In this document: positions 22,073 to 32,730 of the stretch, one piece after another
How positions within the stretch are numbered: position 1 is the stretch's first letter
Layout of the letters: each line of letters begins with the position of its first letter
DNA from: Flaccisagitta enflata
Lineage: Eukaryota; Chaetognatha; Sagittoidea; Aphragmophora
Reading direction: 5' to 3'
NCBI GenBank assembly: GCA_965153355.1
Contig: OZ231128.1
Span: 41,602,001-41,666,000 of the forward strand
Length of the DNA stretch: 64,000 nt
Position numbers and translations under genes: made by a program
Notes under the pieces: generated by a model
Seen by the model: only the letters and a program-made list of their open reading frames with translations
Databases searched by the model: none
Told to the model about the DNA's origin: nothing

Positions 22073-22190
22073 GATAGCACGCGACTAACAAAAAGACAAT
22101 TCTGGAGAAAAGAATAGAGATATAAGTGTAAGAAAACACTTGTATTACGAAATTGTTATTACGTCCCTGCTTCCCCTTTCCGTATTAGGT

Positions 22191-22399
22191 TTTTAGTCGC
22201 GTGCACGCGACTCTACAACCTGCTTTGTCGGTCGGTCGGTCGGTCGGTCGGTTGGTCGGTTGGTCAGTCGGTCACACTATACTTTTTTTATGATTTTATT
22301 ATTTTGACCTCACTGCTCCTGCCCAAATGGTCTGGTGACCTCAATTATGACCCCTGCCCACTCGCACGCAACTTTGGTAGCCGTGTATCCAGCCTTGTT
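22191..22399 (-). mobile_element. ACAAGGCC element, reverse, full length
   Basis: In its own orientation it starts AACAAGGCTGGATACACGGC, has the 5' motif AGTTGCGTGCGAG, a GACC run (seen here as GGTC repeats, 22227-22272) and ends GCACGCGACTAAAAA. The 5' and 3' motifs match as complements at 9 of 10 positions. Confidence 0.7.
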
Positions 22400-22479
22400 T
22401 TAAATAATGCAATGAATGAACTCTTTTTACTTCTGAATGAAGCACATAATTCACGATTTACTTATTTAGATAACTAACA

Positions 22480-22619
22480 ACAATAACCACCACAACAACA
22501 GCAACAACAACAACAACCACAACAACAACAGCAACAACAACAAAAATATTGACAACAACAAAAATATCGACAACACAAAGGCAACAACTGGGACAAGTTT
22601 GAGGATAATGACAACCTTT

Positions 22620-22658
<39 letters not shown>

Positions 22659-22696
22659 GCTGCAATAACTGCAACAACAACAACAACAAAATTATC

Positions 22697-22743
<47 letters not shown>

Positions 22744-22930
22744 AAACAACAGCTGCAATAACTGCAACAACAAAAACAACAACAATAATAATAAGTGTGA
22801 CAGATTTGAGGATGAGGACAATATCTCAATTTTTTTCAAACACCCGTTAACAACAACAACAACAACAACAACAACAACCACAACCACTACCACAACAACA
22901 ACAACAACCACAACAAAAACAATAACAAAA
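22480..22930. repeat. AAC triplet array, interrupted
   Basis: AAC blocks alternate with two related spacers (GACAAGTTTGAGGATAATG and GACAGATTTGAGGATGAGG). Confidence 0.9.
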
Positions 22931-22989
22931 ACAACCATAACAACATGTACTAGTCCATGGGATGAAAAGTGAACGAGGATCGCAACTAA

Positions 22990-23170
22990 CTTTTGCTGTG
23001 GCTTTGAGTCAATACTCTTCTTGGGCTATATATCGACTATTTCCAAGCGGATTTTTTTGTTTTTTGGCTCTAACTGTAGCTCATGCATAGTACAAGACGT
23101 TTCCGGCGGTCAAATCTCTTGGCCTTTTTTTTCCACCATGAGTCTGTTCCTGGGATCCGTGAACCAACAT
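22990..23170. repeat. Dispersed repeat, inverted copy 2
   Basis: The reverse complement carries the same three phrases as 11090-11290, in the same order, along with the flanking AAATCCGCTTGGAAATA. Confidence 0.5.
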
Positions 23171-23226
23171 CACCAATGAAGCCATAAAGCCTCGAAGGCG
23201 ATTCTCGAGCTCTCGTCGTAATAACA

Positions 23227-23462
23227 AGTGACGCGGGGTCAACTATATCGTCGCGGACGGGTGGGCAGGGGCGTCCAACCCCCATCCCTACCCCAACCCA
23301 CACACAAACATACCAAAAAAGTATCTAAAACACTCATTTTTCCACTTTTCGACTTGATGACCCTGGACCGGGACTGGGACCGGGACCAAACAGATGGATG
23401 GATGGACCAACGGTCGGACGGATGGACAAAGCCTCTCATAGAGTTGCGTATCCGCTACTAAA
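23227..23462 (+). mobile_element. ACAAGGCC-related element, TCGCGGACGGGTGGGCAG type
   Basis: It has AAGTGACGCGGGGTCAAC, TCGCGGACGGGTGGGCAG, GGACCGGGACTGGGACC, GACAAAGCCTCTCATAGAG and the 3' hairpin GTTGCGTATCCGCTACT. A 5' fragment of the same type is at 35401-35470. Confidence 0.6.
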
Positions 23463-23570
23463 GAACTTGTAAATCAAAAGGTAAAATGTCGGTCATATAT
23501 CAGTCTTCCTCATGTCTGTTTGTCTCTGTCTATCTGTCTCTGTGTCTCCGTGTGTGTGTCTCTCTTTCAT

Positions 23571-23575
<5 letters not shown>

Positions 23576-23630
<55 letters not shown>
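23576..23630. repeat. TC microsatellite
   Basis: Pure TC array preceded by TCTG/TGTG steps. Confidence 0.95.
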
Positions 23631-23634
<4 letters not shown>

Positions 23635-24287
23635 CAAGTAGTTTTATCGCCCCACGCTGCAATCATCTCATAAATGTTTTCTAACATGGATCGAACGATG
23701 AAAAGTTGCGAAATTCCGCCCCTGAAGAAAACATTTGTGCGGGAGAATTACAGAAACTTTCCATGTAATGTCGTTTTAAGTCGTTAACAAGAGGATGTGT
23801 CCCTAGGTCGGTCAGTAGGAAGGTCCGTAACGCTGTCGTTTGGATGACGTGAAATTGGCCGATTCAACGATTTGAGAGCCTTGAAGTTCCTGCCCACCCC
23901 CCACACCCCCTTACAATTTAGCCCCCGTCCATTTGTCTTTCTGTGTATTGATATTTGAAGTTCTTAGGATGAAAATGCGTCTTTTTTGAATATATCATTG
24001 ACTCTAAATCTATACGTCCTCACTTTCGTCCGTTACGCTTTTTTCAATCGCGTGCACTCAACTTTAAAAGCAACATTTTAAGTCCGCTGTTTGATTTGTC
24101 GGTCCATACGTTTGCCCCCTAGTTGGTACGTTTCATTTAATCATTTGTTCATTATGTAGTTGGTTTACCTGAAGGTAAGTGAACCCTCTTCTCCTGGGAC
24201 ACCCTCGCTGCCAAGTTTGATTCTCCCCAAAACGTCGAGTCCACTCCACTCTGACGCCGTCTCGAAATCTGGTAATGACAGAAAAAG

Positions 24288-24448
24288 AAACAAGGCCGGA
24301 TACACGGCAATCCAGTGGCGGACAGTTGGGCAGGAGCAGTAATGCGAAAACTGCCCGGAATTCAAAAATGTTACGGACGGACGGACGGATCTACCGACCT
24401 ACCGACCGACACGGCAAGGTGTAGAGTCGCGTGTCCGCGACTAAAAAA
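24288..24448 (+). mobile_element. ACAAGGCC element, subfamily AGTCGCG(GAC)
   Basis: It starts ACAAGGCCGGATACACGGCA, 5' motif AGTGGCGGAC, GGACGGACGGATCTACC, and ends AGTCGCGTGTCCGCGACT with AAAAAA. The 5' and 3' motifs differ at one position from perfect complementarity. Confidence 0.7.
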
Positions 24449-24569
24449 GTACAAAAAGAAAAGAAAAAAAAGAAAAAAAGAAAAAAAGAAAAAAAGAAAA
24501 AAGAAAAAAAAAGGTGCGTCCATTTTTCCATTGAAAAAATATGGGATTTTCACTAATCTTGGCTTCTCA

Positions 24570-24660
24570 CGAATTTCAGTCGCGTGCTTGGCGACTCAAT
24601 AAGCCACTTTCCGTCGGTCAATCAGTTAGTCCGTCGGCCCGTAGGCACACAATTACACCG
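24570..24660 (-). mobile_element. ACAAGGCC element, reverse 3' fragment
   Basis: It has CAGTCGCGTGCTTGGCGACT followed by GGTC-type steps reading TCCGTCGGTCAATCAG. It abuts the 58-bp tandem repeat. Confidence 0.45.
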
Positions 24661-24689
24661 GCCGTGTTACCTAAGACTGGCAATTTGTT

Positions 24690-25116
24690 TCTCAGGGATT
24701 GTTACCTATGCCGGGTTTCTCATGACTTGTGCTTGTTATCCGCGTCGAGCTCTCCTAAGAAATGTTACCTAAGACAGGCTCCGTCATAACTTGTTATCCG
24801 AGACGAGCTCTCCTAAGAAATATCACCCAAGGCAGGCTCTTTCATGACTTGTTACCCGATTCAAGCTCTCCAAAGAGATGTTACCTAAGGCAGGCCCTGT
24901 CATAACTTGTTACTCGAGTCAAGCTCTTTAAAGAAATGTAACCTAAGGCAGGCTCTGTCATAACATGAAACCCGAGTCAAGCTCTCCAAAGAAATGTAAC
25001 CTACGGCAGGCTCTGTCATAATTTGTTACCCGAGTCAAGCTCTCCTAAGAAATGTTACCTAAGACAGGCTCCGTCATAACTTATTATCCGAGTCAAGCTC
25101 TCCAAAGAAATATTAC
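24690..25116. repeat. 58-bp tandem repeat abutting exon G
   Basis: Seven to eight units with exact 58-bp spacing of the GTTACCTAAGRCAGGCTC landmark (for example 24764, 24822, 24880). The last landmark is the exon G donor region itself, so the array appears to derive from the exon-intron junction. Confidence 0.88.
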
Positions 25117-25244
25117 CTAAGGCCGGTGGCGTGAAGTCATCGGAGATGAGCTGGCCGTCCATATAAATGGACATTTTCACTTCGCCTTTGGCAGTAATGG
25201 CCACGTTGTGCCATTTGCCTTCGTTCACCTTTATAACAGAATCC
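25117..25244 (-). CDS. Exon G of EGF/laminin-G-like gene (LamG core)
   Basis: The exon reads DSVIKVNEGKWHNVAI, TAKGEVKMSIYMDGQLISDD and FTPPAL. The signature GKWHNVAIT, then a strand, then MDGQLI matches the core of laminin-G/pentraxin-like domains, where GxWHxVAVT and the YVDGxL turn are the usual landmarks. The donor is CTTAG/GTAATA, phase 1. The 5' boundary is placed after GAAAAAG (phase 2) but could be nearer 25228. The exon ends exactly where a 58-bp tandem repeat (24690-25116) begins, and the repeat units contain copies of the donor sequence. No following exon was found, so the domain and gene are incomplete at the 3' side. Confidence 0.72.
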
Positions 25245-25487
25245 CTTTTTCATGTAAAAGAAAACAACAGAAGCGGCAACAACAACGACGACGACTCGCA
25301 CATGTGGTCAGAAAGGGTGGTTAGCTGGGCGAGGGTGGTTGGTGGAGGTAAGTCGTGGAAGGTGATGATTTCCAGCCCACAGTGCGACAACGACAACAAC
25401 AACGACGAAAACAACATCAACAACAAAAAAAGACCAAAAATAAATCAACAAAAGTAACAAAACCAACAAAAACATGAACATCAACAC

Positions 25488-25584
25488 ATTTGTCTTTGCG
25501 TTTCGCTCGCCTTCGGCAGAAGGAGAGATTTGACCAAATTTGCGTTGTAAACGACAATCAATGGTCGATCTCCCCGAGGAGAAC
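25488..25584 (-). CDS. Exon F of EGF/laminin-G-like gene (LamG-like domain, middle)
   Basis: A strong acceptor, TATTCCTGTCTTGCAG, precedes a phase 1 exon reading SPRGDRPLIVVYNANLVKSL and then LLPKASETQRQ. SPRGDRP contains an RGD tripeptide, which in animal extracellular proteins can be an integrin ligand, but a tripeptide is weak evidence. The 3' boundary is uncertain. AAT/GTGTTG restores phase 2 for exon G but is a poor donor, and the AAG/GCGAGC site a few codons earlier would be a GC-type donor. The intron that follows is rich in AAC triplets. The placement between exons E and G fits a LamG domain split over three exons. Confidence 0.62.
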
Positions 25585-26104
25585 CTGCAAGACAGGAATA
25601 TAAAATGCCGCGTGATTAAAGTCACTAGTGACTTTCATTTATTGAAAGTGCGATATAAAAGGCATTTTATAACGTCTGCTTATGACGGCAGATCTTTGAA
25701 GGAAAATGGAGTGTTTCACTTTACTTTTTGCATCATTATCAAAACAATAATGAAACTGAAATGCTTTTGATAAACAAATTATCTTAAAAACACTTGATGC
25801 ATATATTCTGACTTAAAATGTATTTTGAACTATGCAATTCATATAAAAACAAGCAGGAAAAAGATATTTTTTAATGAATTTCTACTTACACTTTTTTTTT
25901 TCAAGGTTGAAATTCTAAGAAAGCCAAATACAGAGAAGTTTTGCATCTTGAAAAACATAGTTCTCTCTGTAATTGATTTGAGAAGAGAATTATGTTCTTA
26001 GATTTTTTTTTACTTTTTTATTGCCTATGCAAATTTTGAATTTTAATCAGCCACCTATCAGTAAAAAAAAAATCAATTATTTTGTTTGAGCATTATTAAA
26101 AGTC

Positions 26105-26611
26105 ATGCTTTTTTCAAAGAATAGTATCAATCATGATTTGTTGAAACCAGTCACTCTCAACAGAGTCGCTTTGGAGTACGCTGATTCTGTTACGTATCTC
26201 GGCACATCCATCGTCAACGACAAAGGATTTTCCTTCTTGTGTGAAAACGAACTTACAAAATTCTATAGAGCAACGAATTCGATCTTAAAAGCAGTCAGCA
26301 AACCTAGTGAAGAGATTCTCCTCTAATTGCTTTATTCAAATTGCATACCTATCCTTACTTACGCCTGTTCAGTTAAGCAATATTCATCTAAATTGATGCA
26401 AAACTGCAATACAGCTGCTAATGATGCTTTGCGCCTGATCTTTGGTTATCACAGGTGGGAAAGTATTCGAACTCTGCGCGAATCCTTTGGTTATAAGTCT
26501 ATCACAGATATTTTTGGTTATGCAAGAAAAAAGTTTCACGATCGCTTGCCTTATCACGCTAATTCCATCGTTTCCTATATTGCTCGTAACCTGCCTAAAA
26601 TTGTAGAATAG
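26105..26611 (+). pseudogene. Non-LTR retrotransposon reverse transcriptase C-terminus, decayed fragment
   Basis: About 168 codons in one frame, broken by a single TAA at 26324-26326, resemble the end of a LINE reverse transcriptase and the segment after it. The fragment contains ALEYADSVTYLGTSI, where YLGxxI is the usual motif after the palm. It then has FYRATNSILKAVSK, LLYSNCIPILTYAC and NTAANDALRLIFGYHRWESI, matching the thumb and the C-terminal region found in CR1/L2/RTE-type elements. The catalytic motifs upstream (the FADD box region) are not present, so the copy is 5'-truncated, as LINE copies usually are. It lies downstream of exon F and is unrelated to the host gene, being on the opposite strand within or beside an intron. 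No poly-A tail or target duplication was recognised. Confidence 0.75.
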
Positions 26612-26937
26612 ACTGTGATTACTTTGTTGTTTGCTACTGTCGCTTTACTGCTGACGAATATAATGAACTCATTATTGGCTAAACTTGGTCCTTTTGCAAA
26701 AAAGATGCAATTTTTTCTCTTTAAAATATGTCTGAGCAATCTTAATCACTTTTTTTTCATTTTGACCTTCTATGAAACACAGATGTTGCCTTCGGAGGGA
26801 GGCCGTCTTATGGAATATACTACATCGATGTACATCTGCGCTGCCGCCGCTTCGTCGATAGCGATACCAAGTAATTTCTTTGTAGTATATGAGTCATGAC
26901 AGTTAGGAGAAATGTGGAACAGCTAAAACGGGGTGGA

Positions 26938-27153
26938 AGTCGTCCGTAGTCGAGTGCACGCGACTCTACAACCCGCTCTGTCCGTCTGTCTGTCGGTCTG
27001 TTGGTCACACTTTGCTTTCGTTAGCTTTTTTTCGTCGTTATACGTTATTTTATGTTATTTCAAGACAATTTACATTTAGTCTTTTAGTCTTTTAGTCTTT
27101 TAGTCTTTTAGTCTTAACAACCGCACGCGACTGTAAGGTGTTGGCCTTGTTTT
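26938..27153 (-). mobile_element. ACAAGGCC element, reverse, full length
   Basis: It ends (own orientation) GAGTCGCGTGCACTCGACT and starts AACAAGGCCAACACC. It contains an 8-bp GTCTTTTA array at 27078-27114 in place of part of the body. Confidence 0.6.
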
Positions 27154-27185
27154 ATGAAAGATTGGGATAAATTGGTGATGGTGTG

Positions 27186-27240
27186 TGCGTGCGTGTGCGT
27201 GTGCGTGTGCGTGTGCGTGTGCGTTTGTCTGTCTGTCTGT
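27186..27240. repeat. GTGTGC then GTCT short repeats
   Basis: Hexamer GTGTGC steps followed by CTGT tetramers. Confidence 0.85.
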
Positions 27241-27499
27241 CTGCCTGTCCATCTGTGTGTCTATCTGTATGTGTGTGAGTATGGAGATGGGGAAGTGTAC
27301 AACACTACCCTCCGTCCACGACGAAATTAATTGTAACCTCGAATGGCTTGCCTTTTTTCAATCAATCAATGGTTGGAAAGCATAATCAATTAAGCATATG
27401 TAACTTTGGAGTTGTCAGAACCTTTTGTATATTTTGAAAATGACCGTGTTAGTTAATGAGTCTATGGCAACTCACACAAGTTCACGATTGTTTTTGTGG

Positions 27500-27778
27500 A
27501 CCTCACCTCTTATGGAAATGATGGGCGCATTCGTATTTTTATTGGGTCTTACCTCTTATGGAAATGATGGGCGCATCTATATCTTTATTGTGTCTCACCT
27601 ATTATAGAAATGATAGGCGTATTCGTATCTTTATTGGGTCTCACCTCTTATAGAAATGATGGGCGTATTCGTAACTTTATTGGGTCTCACCTCTTATGGA
27701 AATGATGGGCGCACTCGTATCTTTATTGGGTCTCACCTCTTATGGAAATGATAGGCGCATTCGTATCTTTATTTGACC
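27500..27778. repeat. 46-bp tandem repeat, six units
   Basis: The landmark ACCTCTTATGGAAATG recurs at 27505, 27551, 27597, 27643, 27689 and 27735, exactly 46 bp apart, with few substitutions. Confidence 0.92.
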
Positions 27779-28117
27779 ACGTGAAGACGGATCCCATCAG
27801 AGGTCCTGCCAAGTCAGGTATGAATTGTCTATGCATAGGAGAAATCTCAGAACACCGGTTGCTTAGGAGAAGGTCATATTCTCTTAGTCTTAGCGAGATC
27901 AGATTTTTTCTTCAAAATCATTTTTTTCCTTATCAGAAAATAGAAAAGTTTCACACGCCTCAGGCTGATTAGAGAATATAACGCTCCACTGGATTTATTT
28001 TGGAGGGCCCGCTCAGGCAAGTATTTTGACCAGCCAAAGCCGTAATCAAAAACAAAACAAAACGATTCAAAAGTGAGGTTGATGATCTGAGATGAATGTG
28101 GTTTGTCACGAAAAAGT

Positions 28118-28308
28118 TTTTAGTCGCGTGCACGCGACTCTCCAACCCGCTCTGTCCGTCGGTCAGTCTGTTGGTCACGCTTAACTTTTTTCGGCGTTTC
28201 CGGGCGGTTTTGGGGTTACTGCTCCTGCCCAACTGCTTGGTTAGTCAATTTCATCACTGGTCCCGCCCACCCGCACGCAACTGGGCTAGCCGTGTATACG
28301 GCCATGTT
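28118..28308 (-). mobile_element. ACAAGGCC element, reverse, full length
   Basis: The near end is TTTTTAGTCGCGTGCACGCG. The far end is CCGCACGCAACTGGGC and GCCGTGTATACGGCCATG. GGTC-type steps lie near the hairpin. Confidence 0.65.
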
Positions 28309-28334
28309 TTTTTCCGAAACTGGGTCCCTCTTGT

Positions 28335-29236
28335 TTTTTAGATGCTTCCTCGCGTCTCTGTAAGAGGGTCTGTCCCTTCGTCGGTCTGAGTGTAACGCGA
28401 AAATTTCTAAACGCGATTTCTAAGGTTTTCTCTTCATTTATCTTTATGTCTGTTTATGTCTCTTGTGTCTCATATGTCTCTTATGTCTCTTATGTCTCTT
28501 TTGTCTCTCTTGTCTCTTTTGTCTCTTATGTCTCTTATGTCTCCTATATGTCTCCAATATGTCTCTTACGTCTCTTATGTCTTTTACATCTCTTATGTCT
28601 CTTATGGGGAGGCGGGGAGGGTGGGGAGGAGTGGGGGGTGGGTGGGGAGGCATGGGGGTTGGGGGGTGGGGGTTTGTGGGAAGGCGTGGGGGTGGGGGGT
28701 TGGGGAGGCGTGGGGGGCAGGTGGGGGAGGCGGAGGGGGTGGGGAGGAGTGGGGGGAGAGGAATCAGTTTATATTTTTCCAGGGGTGTATATAGTTGAGC
28801 GGCTTTTGATTTTATTCCCCCCCCGCCTTTGATTTTCTTCCCCGCGACGCGTCGCATCGCATAACGATATCTCTGATTTTCTTCCCATCAAAGCTAAAAA
28901 ACAGTACATTCTAGGTTTAAATAGTGTCAAATTGTGTTGTAGTAATTGTATTTTACGTTTTGGTACTACTAAAAGTGTTAGTTCATCAAAAATTTTCTTA
29001 TTTCTTTTTTTTTAGACTTTTGATTTTCTTCCCCATCTCCAAACCTTTTGATTTTATTCCCCCCCCCCACCGGGGGGGGGGGAATACTCAACTTTATACA
29101 CCCCTGTATTTTTCTCTTTATGTCAGTATAGTATCTTTATATCTTCATATCATTATATCTTAAAATCTTTATATCCTAATAATTTGTATCTTACATCAAA
29201 AGAGGACGCATCTATTGGACAGCTCTTGGCCTTGTT
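28335..29236 (-). mobile_element. AGATGCG-subfamily element, reverse, interrupted by a hAT element
   Basis: The near end has TTTTTAGATGCTTCCTCGCG and the far end has GAGGACGCATCTATTGGAC with CTTGGCCTTGTT. It has the same GTCTCTTAT and GGTGGGGAGG arrays as the copies at 3016 and 20497. The hAT-type element at 28780-29106 interrupts it. Confidence 0.68.
28780..29106. mobile_element. hAT-type miniature element with 8-bp target duplication
   Basis: The ends are CAGGGGTGTATA and TATACACCCCTG, the classic hAT terminus. The 8-bp TATTTTTC is repeated at 28772-28779 and 29107-29114. The interior has runs of C and G and phrases such as TTTTGATTTTATTCCCCCCC. The element interrupts the larger minus-strand repeat at 28335-29236. 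Confidence 0.8.
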
Positions 29237-29609
29237 GGTGCGCACTTCAATATCCGGTCGTGTCTGTCCGGCGGTCTGTTGGTCGGTGTGTCAGTCACAT
29301 ATAACAAATATAACTAATAACTAGCCTACTCGGTCTTGGTTTCTTTGCCTACGTGTCATATTTCGTTATTTACAAATAACTCTAAATTACCGTCGACTTT
29401 GAAGAAAAGTGTTATGAAAAAGTTTCTATCCAACTTTCTGAAACCGAGACCTAGAAAATGAGGGAGAGAGGAGAGATAAAAGGCCATCGAGCTAGAATGA
29501 GTTGGAACAATCAAGTAAGAACCAACAGTTTTAACAAATGCACAAAAAGACCAAAAGAAGATTTCACTAAAGACGTTCAATACGTACACTACTTGCATTG
29601 GCTGTTTGA

Positions 29610-29610
<1 letters not shown>

Positions 29611-29704
<94 letters not shown>

Positions 29705-29708
29705 CCAT

Positions 29709-29744
<36 letters not shown>

Positions 29745-29777
29745 AGCAACAACAACAACATTAACAACAACAACAAC
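29611..29777. repeat. AAC triplet array beside exon E donor
   Basis: AAC array with a few substitutions, starting about 6 nt into the intron after exon E. Confidence 0.95.
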
Positions 29778-29783
29778 CCTCAC

Positions 29784-29926
29784 CTCCGTCGTCGATTTCA
29801 ATCCATCCTTTGTCTAAGTGCAGGTAAGGATCGTTTTTCAGGCCTCCGTTTGGTTCAAACCAAACCAAAGTCTCGCGTGTTTTTGTCGGCGTCCAACCCA
29901 CTGCCATTTCCGGCTGGGTGGCGAAA
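29784..29926 (-). CDS. Exon E of EGF/laminin-G-like gene (start of LamG/ConA-like domain)
   Basis: The exon is bounded by CCCCCATAG and GGAG/GTGAGG, phase 2 to phase 1, matching the exit phase of exon D and the entry phase of exon F. It reads FATQPEMAVGWTPTKTRETL, VWFEPNGGL, then YLHLDKGWIEIDDG. The alternation of hydrophobic and polar residues with Trp and Gly at strand ends is what a laminin-G or concanavalin-A-like jelly-roll shows, with the IEIDDG strand followed by a loop. The assignment relies on the more diagnostic sequence in exon G. An AAC-type triplet array starts about 6 nt past the donor. The exon lies just outside the foldback element at 29982-31200. Confidence 0.72.
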
Positions 29927-30014
29927 CTATGGGGGATGCAATGAATGGATGAGGAAGTGAGTGAGTGAGTGAGTGAAAGGACACCGTCCGTTCAAACTAC
30001 CGCCAGGTGGTTTT

Positions 30015-30475
30015 TGGGCAGCGGTTCCGAAGGGGTCGATGATCTATGCTTTCACACATATGGGGAATTTTCTCCTTCTCCTTCTCCTTCTTCTCCTTCT
30101 TCTTCTCTGTCCCCCCCCCCCCCCTCGGCCCCCCCAACTCAAATTCTAGCCTTGAGGCCAAAATCAGTCTCGAGGCCAAAATCCCAGCCTCAAGGCCCAA
30201 ATCATAGCCTCAAGGCCCAAATCTCAGCCTTCAGGCCTAAATCCCAGCCTTGGGCCCCAATTCCCGGCCCCAAGGCCCAAATCCCAGCCCCAAGGTCTGA
30301 AACCCAGCCTCAAACCTAATCGCTAGAAGGAGAAGGAGAAAATTCCCCATATGTGTGAAAGCATAGGTCATCGACCCCTTTGGGGCCGCTGCCCTGCTCC
30401 CTACCTCAACTTTAATCACAACCTACTTAGGCAGGGCATGGGTACCGCTGACCATCTGATGCTTCTGTGACTATT
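30015..30475. mobile_element. GCAGCGG element nested in foldback arm
   Basis: The termini are TGGGCAGCGGTTCC and, on the far side, CCGCTGCCCTGCTCC followed by a stem-loop and CCGCTGACCATCTGATGC. Because the opposite foldback arm gives the uninterrupted sequence, this copy defines both ends of the family and shows no obvious target duplication. Confidence 0.72.
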
Positions 30476-30825
30476 AGTATTACTCTGAATTTTCCGCTTG
30501 TTTTTACTCAGGATGGACTTCCTGAACTAGGATCCAGCTTCAACGAAATCTTTCTTGTGGCGCCATTTGAAAAAAATCAAAAATTGATAATTTTTCATCC
30601 TATATTGCACCCAGATTTTAGAGGGTTGTTAGAAAACCTTTTTAGATAGCATATTTGAATTCTTGATGAAATTTCCTTTCATTTGAAAGGTCGCACTATA
30701 TATTTTTCAAAAGATATCAAATTTTCAATTTTTTAGCCACCGTTACTTTTTAAAACGGTGACTTGAAAATTGAAAATTTTATTTCTTTTGAAAAACATAT
30801 AGTGCGACCTATCAAATGAAAGGTA

Positions 30826-30963
30826 GGGTGCGTCTGCATTCACCATCTTATTTGGATATTTCATCTGGATATCAATATCCGGATATTCTACATAGTGAAT
30901 TTACAAGATTTACTATGTGAAATATCCGGATAATAATATCCAAATGATTTAATGCAGACACAC
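30826..30963. mobile_element. 137-bp miniature element nested in the foldback arm
   Basis: The ends GGGTGCGTCTGCATT and AATGCAGACACACC are inverted repeats, and the body contains further inverted ATATCCGGAT-type motifs. Comparison with the opposite arm of the surrounding foldback shows the interruption clearly. The target duplication is too short to be sure of. Confidence 0.65.
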
Positions 30964-31239
30964 CTGAAATTTCATCAGGAATTCAGATATGCTATCTAAA
31001 TAGATCTTTTAACAGCCCTAGAAATTCTAACTTTAAAATAGGAGAAAAAAACAATCAATTTTGAATTTTTTTCAAAAGGCGCCACAAGAAAGATTTTTTT
31101 AAAGCTGGATTCTTGTTCAGGAGGTCCATATTGAGTGTAAACAAGCGGAAAATCCAGAGTAATACTGAAAACCACCTGGCGGTAGTTTGAACGGATGGTG
31201 AGGAGTGAATGAAAGAAGGAGTGAATGAAATAATTAGTT

Positions 31240-31445
31240 AATGAACGAATGAATGAAGGAATGAATGAATTAATGAATGAATGAATGAATGAATGAATGA
31301 ATGAAGGTATGAATGAATGAACGAATGAATGAATCAATTCATGGATGAAGGAATAAAAGAATGAATGAATGAATGAATGAATGAATGAATGAATGAATGA
31401 ATGAATGAATGAATGAATGAATGAATGAATGAATGAATGAATAAA
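31240..31445. repeat. AATG microsatellite
   Basis: AATG units with scattered variants, directly outside the second foldback element. Confidence 0.92.
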
Positions 31446-31736
31446 TGAAAGAATGATTGAATTAATGATTGGAAAAATGAATAAATCTGTCAATTTGCAA
31501 TTTCAAAAAATTGCAATGGTGGAAGCTGTAAATGAAACATCACAGAAGGATGTGTAAAGTAACTAAAGTTAGGGACAAACGCGTGATTTGAAAGAAATTG
31601 GAATATGGGGGGGTTAAGAACAAGGCCAACACCTATATGTCGAGTGCGAGATTTATATTTAGAATGACTAAGAATGACTTAAGATGATTAAGTATACTCC
31701 TAACCTAAAATAAACAAAAGAAATAGAATTAATAAA

Positions 31737-32053
31737 ACAAGGCCAAGTGAAGGCCAATAAGTGCGCCTCACTTGATTAAGATTTTGTGAATGAACATTTT
31801 TGATGAATGCATGAATGAATGAATGAATGAATGAATGAATGAATGAATGAATGAATGAATGAATGAATGAATGAATGTGGTGAGGAATGAATGAATGTGG
31901 TGAGGCATGAAAGGTGATAGGAGTGAAGAAATACGTCAGAATCAGCCGTTTTGCGCATTTAAAACGTTTGCGTGACCGACCAACCAACCGACCAACCGAC
32001 CGACCAACCGACGGACATGACCTCTTATAGAAGTGCGAGGACGCACTTAAAAA
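31737..32053 (+). mobile_element. ACAAGGCC-related element, subfamily AAGTGCG
   Basis: The 5' motif is AAGTGCGCCTC. An AATG array (31804-31880) and GACCAACCGACCAACCGACC follow, then the 3' hairpin AAGTGCGAGGACGCACTT with AAAAA. A partial AGTCGCG-subfamily 3' end follows at 32054-32142. Confidence 0.68.
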
Positions 32054-32142
32054 GTAAAAAGGAAACCGACCGACCGACCGACCGACCAACCGACGGACGA
32101 ACGGACAAAGCGGGGTGTAGAGTCGCGTGCACGCGACTAAAA
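32054..32142 (+). mobile_element. ACAAGGCC element, 3' fragment
   Basis: It has a GACC run (32069-32090), GGACAAAGCGGGGTGTAG, and a perfect palindromic end AGTCGCGTGCACGCGACT then AAAAAC. Confidence 0.6.
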
Positions 32143-32516
32143 ACGAAAAAACGGCTTACCTGTCAGTGAGCGGGCTGTAAATCGTCGAGGGTGCAGTTGC
32201 CAGTTTCTCGCATCTTTTTTCATTGAGAAATAATGGAGGTTGAATCGTAGAGCAGTCGCAACTTGAAATACAAACAATAGAAATACTCAGTTCCAGGCAT
32301 CTCGAAATGGCAGTTCCTCTCGGATTGGCGTTCATGTTTGTGAATTTATGTGCATTGAGCTATACATGTTATTGCACCGTACATTGTATTGTTGATGATT
32401 TTTTTCTCCGATTCAATGATGATATTAAAAGAAATCCGCGAACGGTCTTTCGTGGATGAGGTCTCGCACACAGACACAGACACAGACAAACAAACACAGA
32501 CACACAGACACACAAA

Positions 32517-32717
<201 letters not shown>

Positions 32718-32730
32718 ATCATTGTCTTAC

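Larger units (their letters stand above)
29982..31200. mobile_element. Second foldback element with two nested insertions
   Basis: Arms start CACCGTCCGTTCAAACTACC on the left and end with the near-complement on the right, and AGGA flanks both (29978-29981, 31201-31204). The palindrome centre is near 30750. The left arm is interrupted at about 30015-30475 by a GGGCAGCGG-type element, and the right arm at about 30826-30963 by a 137-bp miniature element. Taking both out leaves roughly 620 bp. It sits in the intron upstream of exon E in gene order. Confidence 0.78.
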
